Positions 1-7,301 of a stretch of 64,000 nucleotides of DNA are shown here, piece after piece (within the stretch, counting starts at the first letter, position 1; the number at the start of each line of letters is the position of its first letter). Below the pieces are notes generated by a model, which worked only from the letters and a program-made list of their open reading frames with translations, ran no database searches and had not been told where the DNA came from. Origin of the DNA: Symploca sp. SIO1C2 (GTDB lineage Bacteria > Cyanobacteriota > Cyanobacteriia > Cyanobacteriales > Coleofasciculaceae); the NCBI GenBank assembly GCA_010672925.1, contig JAAHFP010000028.1:24385-88384 (forward strand). The letters run 5' to 3'. A program made the translations under genes and the position numbers.

Positions 1-150
1 TTCAAATTGTTGCTCAGGAGGGGAGGTAAATTGTTTAAAATTGATATGCACGAACTTCTAGCTCCAGATAACGAAGGGATAGCTTGGGGTATTATCTAGC
101 TACGGATGAGAGTTGGTTACTATGACCTATTGTGATTATTTGTATACATA

Positions 151-173
151 AGAACAGCCATCTTGCCTGTTCC
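151..173. repeat. small dispersed hairpin (ACAGGCATCTTGCCTGT family)
   Basis: Imperfect inverted repeat of the form GAACAG...CTGTTC. Related copies lie at 49989-50005, 58798-58816 and 60649-60665, always between genes. The rest of positions 1-223 holds nothing else recognisable except a short run of CCACCTA-type heptamers at about 190-222. Confidence 0.6.
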
Positions 174-223
174 ACAGAACCTTTCTTCCCACCTACCACC
201 TACCACCTGCCACCTGCCACCTA

Positions 224-847
224 TTATATTTTTGGCAACAAACCAAATTCTTCGGCAATGTGAGCTATTAATTCCTGCCAACGCCTGAAGACAGCGCTTT
301 GAGTAATACCCAAGTCAGCACCAATTTGGGTTTGGGTTTTGCCTTGTACCTTACCTTGCCATAGTACTAGATAGCCCCGTTTGGGATACTTTTGTTCTAG
401 GGTTGCGATCGCTTTTTTTACCTGGTAAGCTAAATCGGCACGTTCTACTGCATCATAAAGGTTAAAGTCATCAGCCACAGTCTCCGAAAGTCGTATATCA
501 GTACCAGGAATTGGTTCATCCAAGCTTTTAAAGTGCCTTTGCTTTTCTCTACGTACTAAATCGATGATGGCAAATTTCGCCACAGTTGCTGCCCAAGGTA
601 GAAAATTCCCTTTTTCTGGGAGAAAAGCTCTCTTTTTGAGAGCCTGGAACACTTTTTCGTCAGCAGTTTGGGCTGCATCTTCCCAGGAAATATGATTATG
701 TCCTCTAGTCTGTCTATGGGCAATTCTAATTACCCTTTGTCGATATTCTGGATGACTTAGCAGTTGTTCACAGGCTCGACTATCACCGTTAAGGTAGCAC
801 TGAATCAGTTTTTGAAGAGGAGGCTCTTTTGTTATTACTGAAGCCAT
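224..847 (-). CDS. sigma-70 family RNA polymerase sigma factor (ECF-like)
   Basis: 207 aa. Region 2 is visible around residues 45-105, with a tryptophan-rich stretch (FLPWAATVAKFAIIDLVRR) matching the region 2.3/2.4 recognition helix. Region 4 at about residues 145-195 has a helix-turn-helix (GKTQTQIGADLGITQSAVFRRW). No region 1 or region 3 is evident, so this is a small alternative sigma factor of the ECF-like type common in cyanobacteria; the subgroup is not clear. The start is the ATG at 847. No anti-sigma factor is next to it. It is divergent from two short genes that share an upstream leader with an ECF-like promoter pattern, which makes them candidate targets (inference). Its own upstream region is a 250-bp heptamer array. 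Confidence 0.88.
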   Translation of the reverse strand: MASVITKEPPLQKLIQCYLNGDSRACEQLLSHPEYRQRVIRIAHRQTRGHNHISWEDAAQTADEKVFQALKKRAFLPEKGNFLPWAATVAKFAIIDLVRREKQRHFKSLDEPIPGTDIRLSETVADDFNLYDAVERADLAYQVKKAIATLEQKYPKRGYLVLWQGKVQGKTQTQIGADLGITQSAVFRRWQELIAHIAEEFGLLPKI

Positions 848-861
848 GGAGAGATCATCCT

Positions 862-1109
862 TTAGGTAGGTGGTAGGTGTTAGGTGGTAGGTGGTAGGTG
901 GTAGGTGTTAGGTGGTAGGTGTTAGGTGGTAGGTGGTAGGTGTTAGGTGGTAGGTTTTAGGTGGTAGGTGGTAGGTGGTAGGTTTTAGGTGGTAGGTGGT
1001 AGGTGGTAGGTTTTAGGTGGTAGGTGGTAGGTGGTAGGTGGTAGGTGGTAGGTTTTAGGTGGTAGGTGGTAGGTGGTAGGTGGTAGGTTTTAGGTGGTAG
1101 GTGGTAGAT
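862..1109. repeat. heptamer tandem array (KTAGGTG)
   Basis: About 35 head-to-tail copies of a 7-bp unit, GTAGGTG or TTAGGTG (occasionally TTTAGGT). This is the short tandemly repeated repetitive (STRR) class typical of filamentous cyanobacteria. It starts 15 bp upstream of the sigma factor start codon. Shorter relatives occur at about 190-222, 23009-23110, 25060-25107 and, in coding sequence, 43819-43857. Confidence 0.95.
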
Positions 1110-1430
1110 TTTCTACTAAATATGCAAGGTTTCTTGAGTTAAAAGATCCAATTTTTTTGGAGGAGTGTGGCTAAAAAAAGATTGAAACTATTGTCTGGTA
1201 TTGCTTCCATACTCCTAAAGCAAACCCTATTTTAGGAAAACAATGTGCCGGGAGCAGGTTAATTTTGTAAGAATGCTTAAACTACATTTTTGTTCCAGAG
1301 GCTTTAGTAGCGATTATCTTGTTATTTTAGTATATTTTTTTGCAAATTTGACCTGCTACTGTGCCAGTCTACTGTTAAGATACAGTCTCCTGAAACCCAT
1401 TACAGGAAAAACAACAAAATTTTTTTAGTG
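1110..1430. other. intergenic stretch, no gene
   Basis: AT-rich sequence between the heptamer array and the leader of the first small gene. The only structure seen is a distant pair of complementary arms (GGAGTGTGG near 1160 and CCATACTCC near 1208). A 61-codon open frame here has no homology or ribosome site that I can recognise. Confidence 0.5.
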
Positions 1431-1494
1431 AATTCCGGAATATTTTTTCTGTCTCCTTCGTAGTAGATAACAGAGGAAGTAAATAAGCTTTCTC
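1431..1494 (+). promoter_or_regulatory. shared leader/promoter copy 1 (ECF-like)
   Basis: A 64-bp block nearly identical to 2196-2259. Both contain a GG(A/C)ATAT box, exactly 15 bases, then CGTA, followed by TAGATAACAGAG and AAATAAGCT. The spacing resembles ECF sigma promoters (GGAACTT-N15/16-CGTC type). The block ends about 30 bp before the start of the 133-aa gene. Recognition by the neighbouring sigma factor is inference. Confidence 0.55.
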
Positions 1495-1526
1495 TATCAC
1501 CGATACAACTTCTCTAGGAGATAACT

Positions 1527-1928
1527 ATGATGAATAGTATTATTAAGCAAGCAGCACTAGCTACCCTTGCTCGTGCAGTGCAAGACCCTGATCCCAAAGT
1601 TCGTGAGGAACTGAATTTACTATTCTGGGATCTGCTCTATCTGTACAGATTTGGACTTCCCGAACTTCCCCAACCTAAGCCCATCATACCATTTCCTCCT
1701 CAACCCCAACCTGATCCTTCTCCCATAGATAGATTGATGATGCATGAAGAAATTCTCTTTGGTTTGATTGATATTGCTAAAGGTGATCCTAGTGGACAAC
1801 CTAGTATTGCCGGAGTGCTGAATAATACAGAGATTCGCCTGAAGTCAGCTAAGGCTCTTTCTCAAAGGCTTAATACAGCCATGAAAGAAATTAACCAAGA
1901 GATTGCCAGCCTCCAACAGCAACTGTAG
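1527..1928 (+). CDS. hypothetical protein (133 aa), candidate sigma-factor target
   Basis: I do not recognise a family. A good ribosome binding site (AGGAG) sits 8 bp before the first of two adjacent ATG codons. The N-terminus is helical and alanine-rich, followed by a proline-rich linker at about residues 52-72 (PKPIIPFPPQPQPDPSP) and a helical C-terminus (residues 75-133) that may form a coiled coil ending in LQQQL. There is no signal peptide or membrane segment. It is preceded by the leader shared with the 101-aa gene downstream, which suggests common control although the two proteins are unrelated in sequence. Confidence 0.7.
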   Translation: MMNSIIKQAALATLARAVQDPDPKVREELNLLFWDLLYLYRFGLPELPQPKPIIPFPPQPQPDPSPIDRLMMHEEILFGLIDIAKGDPSGQPSIAGVLNNTEIRLKSAKALSQRLNTAMKEINQEIASLQQQL

Positions 1929-1975
1929 GCATAGGTATTAGGTGTTAGGTATTAGTAAGTCTTATCAACCTAATA

Positions 1976-2090
1976 TCAATACTGCTCGGTTAAACCCTAA
2001 TTTTTCTCCCCCAGCTTCCTCAGCTTCCTCAGCTTCCTCAGCTCCCCCAGCTCCCTAAATCAATAACTTCTCTTAACCGAGCAGTATTGA
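1976..2090. mobile_element. short inverted-repeat element with 9-mer core
   Basis: An 18-bp perfect inverted repeat (TCAATACTGCTCGGTTAA at 1976-1993 and its complement at 2073-2090) encloses a run of CAGCTTCCT/CAGCTCCCC units, the complement of the GGGAGCTGA nonamer found in other elements here. MITE-like. A half-copy of the arm (CAATACTGCTCGG) occurs near 49891. No clear target duplication was seen. Confidence 0.7.
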
Positions 2091-2195
2091 ACCTAATATG
2101 CGCGATCGCTCTTTCAGTTTAGCTCAAAACTGGAGAGCGATTGTTCCTGTTTTCTTTTACAGTAACTATCGATTATCCAGGAAAAAATTTAGAAT

Positions 2196-2259
2196 AAATT
2201 CGGCATATTTTTCCTTTCTACTGCGTACTAGATAACAGAGTAAGCAAATAAGCTAACTC
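2196..2259 (+). promoter_or_regulatory. shared leader/promoter copy 2 (ECF-like)
   Basis: Near-duplicate of 1431-1494, with GGCATAT, 15 bases, CGTA and then the conserved TAGATAACAGAG and AAATAAGCT blocks. It lies 36 bp before the start codon of the 101-aa gene. Conservation of the leader between unrelated proteins points to regulation and not to gene duplication. Confidence 0.55.
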
Positions 2260-2295
2260 ATCAATCAATAGTTCTGAAATACGGAAGGTAACATT

Positions 2296-2601
2296 ATGGC
2301 TTTACAGTTCAGATCCGATCGAATTTATTTTGACCGAAGCACTAATATCCGACATCGAGAAAGGCGAAATGTAACTTTCAATGGCAGGGTGCGTACTTAC
2401 CAAGCAATGTTAAGAGGTTTCAATCTCAGATATAACAATGGAGACCATCACATCCTTGAACAAGAAATTGACCTCGATCCTCGCCTAATCAGTAACAACA
2501 TTGTTGAAGTTTACGCTGATCTGGTTCTGCGAGATAATGGCGGTTTCGATGATCCATATAGTGGATGGATTGAGTTTGTTGTTATTGCAGATGTTGAGTA
2601 G
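2296..2601 (+). CDS. hypothetical small beta-rich protein (101 aa)
   Basis: No family recognised. The start is an ATG with an AAGG ribosome site 8 bases upstream. The sequence has alternating hydrophobic strands and several acidic turns (DHHILEQEIDLD, DNGGFDDPYSGW), consistent with a compact beta-sandwich. It has no signal peptide, cysteines or membrane segment. It shares its 64-bp leader with the preceding 133-aa gene and is probably co-regulated with it. A lectin-like or other binding role is possible from the shape of the sequence, but nothing here proves it. Confidence 0.7.
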   Translation: MALQFRSDRIYFDRSTNIRHRERRNVTFNGRVRTYQAMLRGFNLRYNNGDHHILEQEIDLDPRLISNNIVEVYADLVLRDNGGFDDPYSGWIEFVVIADVE

Positions 2602-2662
2602 CAAGAAGTTCACACCTTCTGAAATCCTTAATTAAGTTCTCTCAATTGGAGGTGTTTTGTCT

Positions 2663-3013
2663 GTAGGGGCGCACCGATGTGCATTGGTGTCAACTTAAGG
2701 TGAAAAGCGCTTGAAGTTGGGGAGCTGAGGGAGCAAACGTAGAGGCAATTCATGAATTGCCTCTACCATATTTCTCACAAATTATGCTATTGCTGTGTTG
2801 AGTTGCGCTTCCCGACCCCCACCCGTGTTAATTTAACCCACAACCCTTGACAATTGATTGAAAAGAGCGTTGTGCCTAAACTAAGCCGGTGGCGTTGTCC
2901 TACCCGATTAACAGGAGAAAAAGCTAGCGACAGGAGTATTATATTACTCCCCCCAGCTCCCCATACTTCGAGCGTTTTCAGCAAAAGTAGACACCAATGA
3001 CCGATGTGCGCCC
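2663..3013. mobile_element. long-TIR MITE-like element, uninterrupted copy
   Basis: About 350 bp with imperfect terminal inverted repeats of roughly 45 bp: GTAGGGGCGCACC...GGTGTCAACTTAAGGTGAAAAGCGCT on the left, matched by AGCGTTTTCAGC...GACACCAATG...GTGCGCCC on the right. It contains a perfect 28-bp palindrome at 2739-2766 (arm GTAGAGGCAATTCA). No transposase ORF. A second copy at 56847-57340 is interrupted by another element; this copy preserves the corresponding empty site near 2890-2915. Confidence 0.8.
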
Positions 3014-3069
3014 TCAACCATTTGGCGCTTAAATACCATCATTGGCAGTAGCAGACTGGGGTTGAACTG

Positions 3070-3147
3070 ATGGTAGGATTAGCGGCGAAAGCTGTAGCAG
3101 CAGTGATGCAAGTCTCTGCCGACCCTCAGTACAAGACGAAGGAGTAA
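3070..3147 (+). other. possible 25-codon ORF or gene remnant before the IMPase-like gene
   Basis: An ATG-to-TAA frame encoding an alanine-rich peptide ending in SADPQYKTKE. Its stop overlaps the ribosome site (AAGGAG) of the phosphatase gene. It faintly resembles the N-terminus of the 133-aa protein (alanine run followed by a DP..K..E pattern). It could be a leader peptide, a third family member that has been truncated, or chance. Confidence 0.25.
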
Positions 3148-3156
3148 TCAAAATCA

Positions 3157-4020
3157 ATGTCTTCCAAACCCACCCCTCGCTTGATTCTAGAAACATTACT
3201 CCCCCATCTGCGCATGGCAGCAGCCTATGCCCGTCAGATTCAACCGATGATTAAAGCATTGCCATCTAAGGATGAAGGTGATAACTTTTTTGCTGCAGCC
3301 CTAACTGATGCAGATCTCGCTGTACAAAACCTAGTAGAAGTAGTCCTTCTAGGCAGTTTCCCTGACATCAGCTTCTATGGGGAAGAGTATGAAATCTCTG
3401 GCAATACTAAATATTTCCGTTCCCTCAAGTTTGAACCCCAAGGGGATTACCTAATCACCTTAGATCCCATTGATGGCACTCAGTTTTATAAAGATGGCCA
3501 TGCTAACTATCAAATCATTCTAACGGTTTTGAGTCCGGCTGAGTTTGAAGCTGTAATTGCCGTTACCCCTGCCTTAAACATGTATTATTATGCCATCAAG
3601 GGGGAAGGCACTTTTCGAGGTAATCTAGAAGTAGACTTAGACGCCTGTGAACCTTTAAAAGTAACCAATTGTAAACCATCCATTTTACTGGGTTGGGCAA
3701 TGGAAAAATTAAAAGTTGCCCTCCAAGAGCATTATCAAGTGATAGACGTAGCCACTTGTTACTCCAAGGAAGTGCAAATTCCCAATCTCAACGGTATTCT
3801 CAGTGGAGATATAGCAGGAGCAGTAATCAGGAGAGGCAAGTTTATTGATGGAGCCGCGATTTCTTTTCTGGCTAAAGAAGCAGGATGTATCGTAACCACC
3901 TTCGACGGTGGTGAATTGCCACCTTTATCGGAATGTAGTGACTATAGTTTACCAGGATTAGTAGTTGCTTCATCCCCATCAGTTCATCAACACCTGTTAG
4001 AAGCTGTGAAAACTTTGTAG
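3157..4020 (+). CDS. inositol monophosphatase family protein
   Basis: 287 aa, usual size for the FIG superfamily of Mg2+/Li+-sensitive phosphatases (inositol monophosphatase, 3'-phosphoadenosine phosphatase, fructose bisphosphatase-like). Metal-site motifs are visible: GEE in SFYGEEYEISG, then LDPIDGTQF (the DPIDGT signature), and near the C-terminus KFIDGAAISFLAKEAG, equivalent to the WDxAAG motif but with I-D-G-A-A. Ribosome site AAGGAG lies 12 bases upstream of the ATG. The substrate cannot be told from the sequence. It stands alone between repeat-filled spacers. Confidence 0.85.
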   Translation: MSSKPTPRLILETLLPHLRMAAAYARQIQPMIKALPSKDEGDNFFAAALTDADLAVQNLVEVVLLGSFPDISFYGEEYEISGNTKYFRSLKFEPQGDYLITLDPIDGTQFYKDGHANYQIILTVLSPAEFEAVIAVTPALNMYYYAIKGEGTFRGNLEVDLDACEPLKVTNCKPSILLGWAMEKLKVALQEHYQVIDVATCYSKEVQIPNLNGILSGDIAGAVIRRGKFIDGAAISFLAKEAGCIVTTFDGGELPPLSECSDYSLPGLVVASSPSVHQHLLEAVKTL

Positions 4021-4053
4021 AGGGTTAGTTAACTAGAATACCAATTCATGCCT

Positions 4054-4132
4054 GTAGGGGTATGATGTTGGGCGGGTTTTGATACCAACATTCGGGTAAC
4101 ATGGCCTAGGTTGTCCCTAAACCCGCCCCTAC
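4054..4132. repeat. inverted repeat (GTAGGGG/GGGCGGGTTT arms)
   Basis: Arms GTAGGGG and GGGCGGGTTT on the left, AAACCCGCCCCTAC on the right; can fold into a hairpin downstream of the phosphatase gene. Lacks a T-tract, so it is more likely a dispersed repeat than a terminator. Confidence 0.55.
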
Positions 4133-4169
4133 GATACGTGCAATTTAGCAGATTAAGCCGAAAGATTAC

Positions 4170-4323
4170 ATCATGTCCGGCTAAATACTTATCATTTCCT
4201 TCTATCTTGCAATATTCTTTCTTCCCTTCTGCCTCCGGTTCCCCTCCTGGGAGGGGCTAGGGGTGGGTTCTGCCTTCTGCCTTATTGCCACCAAAGTGTA
4301 AGTAATCAACCCAACTTGATATT
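4170..4323. mobile_element. MITE-like element, ATATCAAGTTCGG family, copy 1
   Basis: The right end (GTGTAAGTAATCAACCCAACTTGATATTA, abbreviated) matches the right end at 30900-30927; the left part (CTTATCATTTCCTTCTATC) matches 30830-30850. The core has an additional segment with CCCCTCCTGGGAGGGG and GGGTGGGTTCTGCC. The same composite core, in reverse orientation, is present inside the radical SAM coding sequence at 43635-43796. The terminal ATATTA overlaps the stop codon of the RNA ligase gene. Confidence 0.7.
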
Positions 4324-4972
4324 ATTCCCAATAATTCTCCCAATCATCTTGGAGAGCCTGTTGTAATTTTTTCATATAAGCGTAGGTTTTAATTTTCACC
4401 ATCCACAATTCATTACTATTCTTACCTCCCTTACACACAACACCTTCCGCAACACCATATTTCCCTTCCCGCACATGATCAACAAACTTACTGGTAAGTT
4501 TGCCGCGATAAACAATTCGTGGTATCTTAAATTCACCAAAATCCTGGAGGAATTGTTCTGGATGAATTATGCCTTGAGGTGTTTGCACATCAAAGAGGAT
4601 CAGTTCTTTGTCATCCCCCTTCTTGTGCATTCCGGCAAAGGAATCAGGGCCTAAAAATTCTGTAAAGACGATAATTTCAGGATAATTATATTGTGGCTGA
4701 TTGCGAAAGAGAGTATCCAAAGCCTGGGCAAAATCTTTGGTGAAGATTTCCGGGGCTTCCTCCAAACCTGGATGAGCAGCATTAAATTCTGCAACCCCCA
4801 TTTCGTCTAAGTCAAATCTGTCACGACGGGTACCAAAAGCATACCATCCCAGCTCCTCCTCCCAAACCCAATGTAGATTAGTACCATCGTATTTTTCAAA
4901 AGCAATGCATTGCTTTAGGGGACAGTTTTTACTATCTGGGATTTTGGGATAGACAAGCTTGACTTGTGCCAT
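4322..4972 (-). CDS. RNA ligase family protein (Rnl2-like nucleotidyltransferase)
   Basis: 216 aa. Covalent nucleotidyltransferase motifs are present in order: motif I FEKYDGTN with the adenylated lysine at K27, a FTEFLGPDSF stretch (motif III/IIIa region), motif IV AEGVVCKG and motif V WMVKIKT. This matches the RNA_ligase family (PF09414-type), ATP-dependent enzymes that seal RNA nicks. It is shorter than T4 Rnl2 and lacks an obvious extra C-terminal domain. It is a single gene with no recognisable partner such as a polynucleotide kinase nearby. Start is ATG; no clear ribosome site. Confidence 0.85.
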   Translation of the reverse strand: MAQVKLVYPKIPDSKNCPLKQCIAFEKYDGTNLHWVWEEELGWYAFGTRRDRFDLDEMGVAEFNAAHPGLEEAPEIFTKDFAQALDTLFRNQPQYNYPEIIVFTEFLGPDSFAGMHKKGDDKELILFDVQTPQGIIHPEQFLQDFGEFKIPRIVYRGKLTSKFVDHVREGKYGVAEGVVCKGGKNSNELWMVKIKTYAYMKKLQQALQDDWENYWE

Positions 4973-5181
4973 TGTTATATTTAATTAAAACTTACCCCAC
5001 ACAGTCCCCAGATTTAGGGTTAACAGGCGCACACCTATTCCATTATTAATAATATTACCACAAAACAACCGCGATCGCCTACAGCACCAGTAAAACTGAT
5101 CGCGCAAGTAAATCAACTCTGCCCTATGATCGCCAAAGGGCAAAAAATTTATATTCCCAATTCGACCTTCTCCATTGTTCT

Positions 5182-5637
5182 ATGGAAATCAAGTGCATTG
5201 ATTCAGACCAAGCTCCACTAGACTTGCTGCTGTTAGCTGATCCTTCTAGAGAGAGCATTGCCTCCTATCTCCATAACTCGGTAGTTTTCTTAGTAACTAT
5301 TGAATCAAAGCCGGTTGCCGTATCCGCAGTAGTTATCGAGGGAAAGGTTGCCGAAATCAAGAATATTGCTGTCGCTACTGAGCATCAACACCGTGGCATT
5401 GGGAAGAAGTTAATAGAACACATTAAGTCATTTGCCCGGAAATCTCAGTTGGATATTATCAAAGTTGGCACTGGCAATTCCAGCCTGCAACAGTTGTCTT
5501 TTTATCAAAAATCAGGATTTAGAATCAAAGGGGTCATCACCGACTATTTTGAACATTATCGGCCCGAAATATATGAAAACGGCATAAGATGTATCGATAT
5601 GATACTACTGGAGCATAAAATAATAAGTAATGAGTAA
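5182..5637 (+). CDS. GNAT family N-acetyltransferase
   Basis: 151 aa. Acetyl-CoA binding motif A is clear: EIKNIAVATEHQHRGIGKKL (Q/R-x-x-G-x-G/A as HRGIGK), followed by the motif B region FYQKSGFRI. The substrate is unknown; family members acetylate small amines, antibiotics or protein N-termini. The last residues (IISNE) and the stop codon are encoded by a TAATGAG heptamer array that continues downstream, so the original 3' end may have been replaced or extended by the repeat. No ribosome site is obvious before the ATG. Confidence 0.85.
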   Translation: MEIKCIDSDQAPLDLLLLADPSRESIASYLHNSVVFLVTIESKPVAVSAVVIEGKVAEIKNIAVATEHQHRGIGKKLIEHIKSFARKSQLDIIKVGTGNSSLQQLSFYQKSGFRIKGVITDYFEHYRPEIYENGIRCIDMILLEHKIISNE

Positions 5638-5793
5638 TGAATAATGAGTAATGAGTAATGAGTAATAAGTAATAAGTAATGAGTAATGAGTAATGAGTAA
5701 TGAGTTTATTAGAGATTTACAGGCAAAATTAGTATAATAACCAACAACCAACAACAAATAACCAACAACAAGTAACCAACAACTAACAACAAA
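5624..5793. repeat. two heptamer arrays (TAATGAG, then AACAACM)
   Basis: The first array of TAATGAG/TAATAAG units (to about 5703) begins inside the last codons of the GNAT gene. After a short spacer, a second array of CAACAAC-like units (about 5739-5793) runs up to the start codon of the GH13 gene. Both are STRR-type repeats. Confidence 0.85.
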
Positions 5794-5794
5794 T

Positions 5795-7276
5795 ATGCAA
5801 ATTCAAACCCCAGATTGGGTAAAACATGCCGTTTTCTATCAAATTTTCCCTGATCGCTTTGCCAAAAGCCAGCAACCAGGATCACGAATAGCACATCAGA
5901 TCCCCCTAGAAACCTGGGATGCTCCTCCCACACTCCAAGGTTACAAAGGTGGGGATTTGTGGGGGGTGAAGGAAAAGTTAGACTATTTGCAGGATTTGGG
6001 CGTTAATGCGATTTACTTTACCCCCATCTTTCAATCGGCCTGTAATCACCGCTATCATACCCACGACTACTATCAAGTGGATCCTCTTCTAGGAGGTAAC
6101 CAAGCTTTCCTGGAATTGCTGGAAGATTGCCATCGTCGAGGGCTCAAAGTCGTACTTGATGGAGTTTTTAACCACGCTAGTCGGGGTTTTTTCTTTTTTA
6201 ATGACATCTTGGAGAATGGCCCCTATTCTCCTTGGCTGGATTGGTTCAAAATTCAGGATTGGCCCCTTTCTGCCTACGATGGTTCCTTACCAGCCAATTA
6301 TGTCAGTTGGGTAGGTAACCGCGCCTTACCTCAATTTAACCATGACAATCCCGATGTTCGAGAATATATTATGCAGATTGCTGAACATTGGATTAAATTG
6401 GGTATCGATGGTTGGCGTTTAGATGTGCCGTTTGAAATCAAGACTCCTGGTTTTTGGCAAGAATTTCGCGATCGCGTCAAAGCCATTAACCCGGAAGCCT
6501 ATATTGTAGGGGAAGTGTGGCAGGATTCCAGGGAATGGTTAGATGGTAGCCAATTTGACGGGGTAATGAACTATCTATTTACTGCACCAACTATTGCTTT
6601 TACCGCAGGCGATCGCGTAGTAATGGAATATGTCAAATACCAGTCCTATGACCCCTATCCTGCTTTGGATGCTCCAGGATATGCTGCTAAAATCCAAGAC
6701 TTACTGCAACTTTACCCCTGGGAAATTCAGTTAACTCAACTAAACTTACTCGACTCTCACGATACGGCAAGGCTGCTATCAATTGCTAGTGGTGGTAAGG
6801 AATCTCCTACAGCAGAAGCCCAGGAATCTGTCAAGTTAGCCACTCTATTATTGTTCACCTTCCCCGGCGCACCCAGTATCTACTACGGTGATGAAATTAG
6901 CCTAGCAGGAGCCCTTGATCCAGATTGCCGTCGCGGTTTTCCTCCAGAAGCAGCTTGGAATCAGGAGGTTTTGGACTACCATCAGCAGCTAATTGCCCTG
7001 CGTCATGCCCATCCAGCTTTACGCACTGGTAGTTACAAAGTACTCTTAGCAGAGGGAATGGTTTACATTTTTGCACGACAGTTGGCAGAAGAGGAACTGG
7101 TTATTGCTATTAATACTGGAACTACCAAGGAGAAAGTAACCTTGCAAGTATCAGAATTAGTATCCCAACCTAATCAGATATTGTATGGTAATGGTGAAGT
7201 AGCTTGGAGTAAACAGGAAGATTCCAGCTATTTAACCTTACAATTAGCACCTCGTAGTGGTTGTGTTCTGGGTTAA
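5795..7276 (+). CDS. GH13 alpha-amylase family enzyme (neopullulanase/cyclomaltodextrinase-like)
   Basis: 493 aa, cytoplasmic (no signal peptide). It begins with the diagnostic YQIFPDRF of neopullulanase/maltogenic-type GH13 enzymes. Conserved regions: I LDGVFNH, II DGWRLDVPF with nucleophile D210, III IVGEVWQ with acid/base E240, IV LLDSHDT with D323. The C-terminal ~90 residues form the beta-sandwich domain C. It lacks the N-terminal carbohydrate-binding domain of classical neopullulanases. Likely hydrolyses alpha-glucans or maltodextrins from glycogen turnover. It converges with the DUF1016 gene 25 bp downstream. Confidence 0.9.
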   Translation: MQIQTPDWVKHAVFYQIFPDRFAKSQQPGSRIAHQIPLETWDAPPTLQGYKGGDLWGVKEKLDYLQDLGVNAIYFTPIFQSACNHRYHTHDYYQVDPLLGGNQAFLELLEDCHRRGLKVVLDGVFNHASRGFFFFNDILENGPYSPWLDWFKIQDWPLSAYDGSLPANYVSWVGNRALPQFNHDNPDVREYIMQIAEHWIKLGIDGWRLDVPFEIKTPGFWQEFRDRVKAINPEAYIVGEVWQDSREWLDGSQFDGVMNYLFTAPTIAFTAGDRVVMEYVKYQSYDPYPALDAPGYAAKIQDLLQLYPWEIQLTQLNLLDSHDTARLLSIASGGKESPTAEAQESVKLATLLLFTFPGAPSIYYGDEISLAGALDPDCRRGFPPEAAWNQEVLDYHQQLIALRHAHPALRTGSYKVLLAEGMVYIFARQLAEEELVIAINTGTTKEKVTLQVSELVSQPNQILYGNGEVAWSKQEDSSYLTLQLAPRSGCVLG

Positions 7277-7301
7277 CGAAGAAGGGAATTGAGGATTTAG
7301 C

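Noticed and set aside
862..1109. CRISPR array
   Set aside because: Units are contiguous heptamers without unique spacers. No array with regular repeats and spacers, and no cas gene, was seen anywhere in the window.
1243..1428. 61-codon ORF between the sigma factor and the first small gene
   Set aside because: No ribosome site, no recognisable family, composition like random AT-rich sequence.
2787..3017. 76-codon minus-strand ORF in the long-TIR element
   Set aside because: Lies across terminal inverted repeats and palindromes, is not preserved in the second copy, and has no transposase features.
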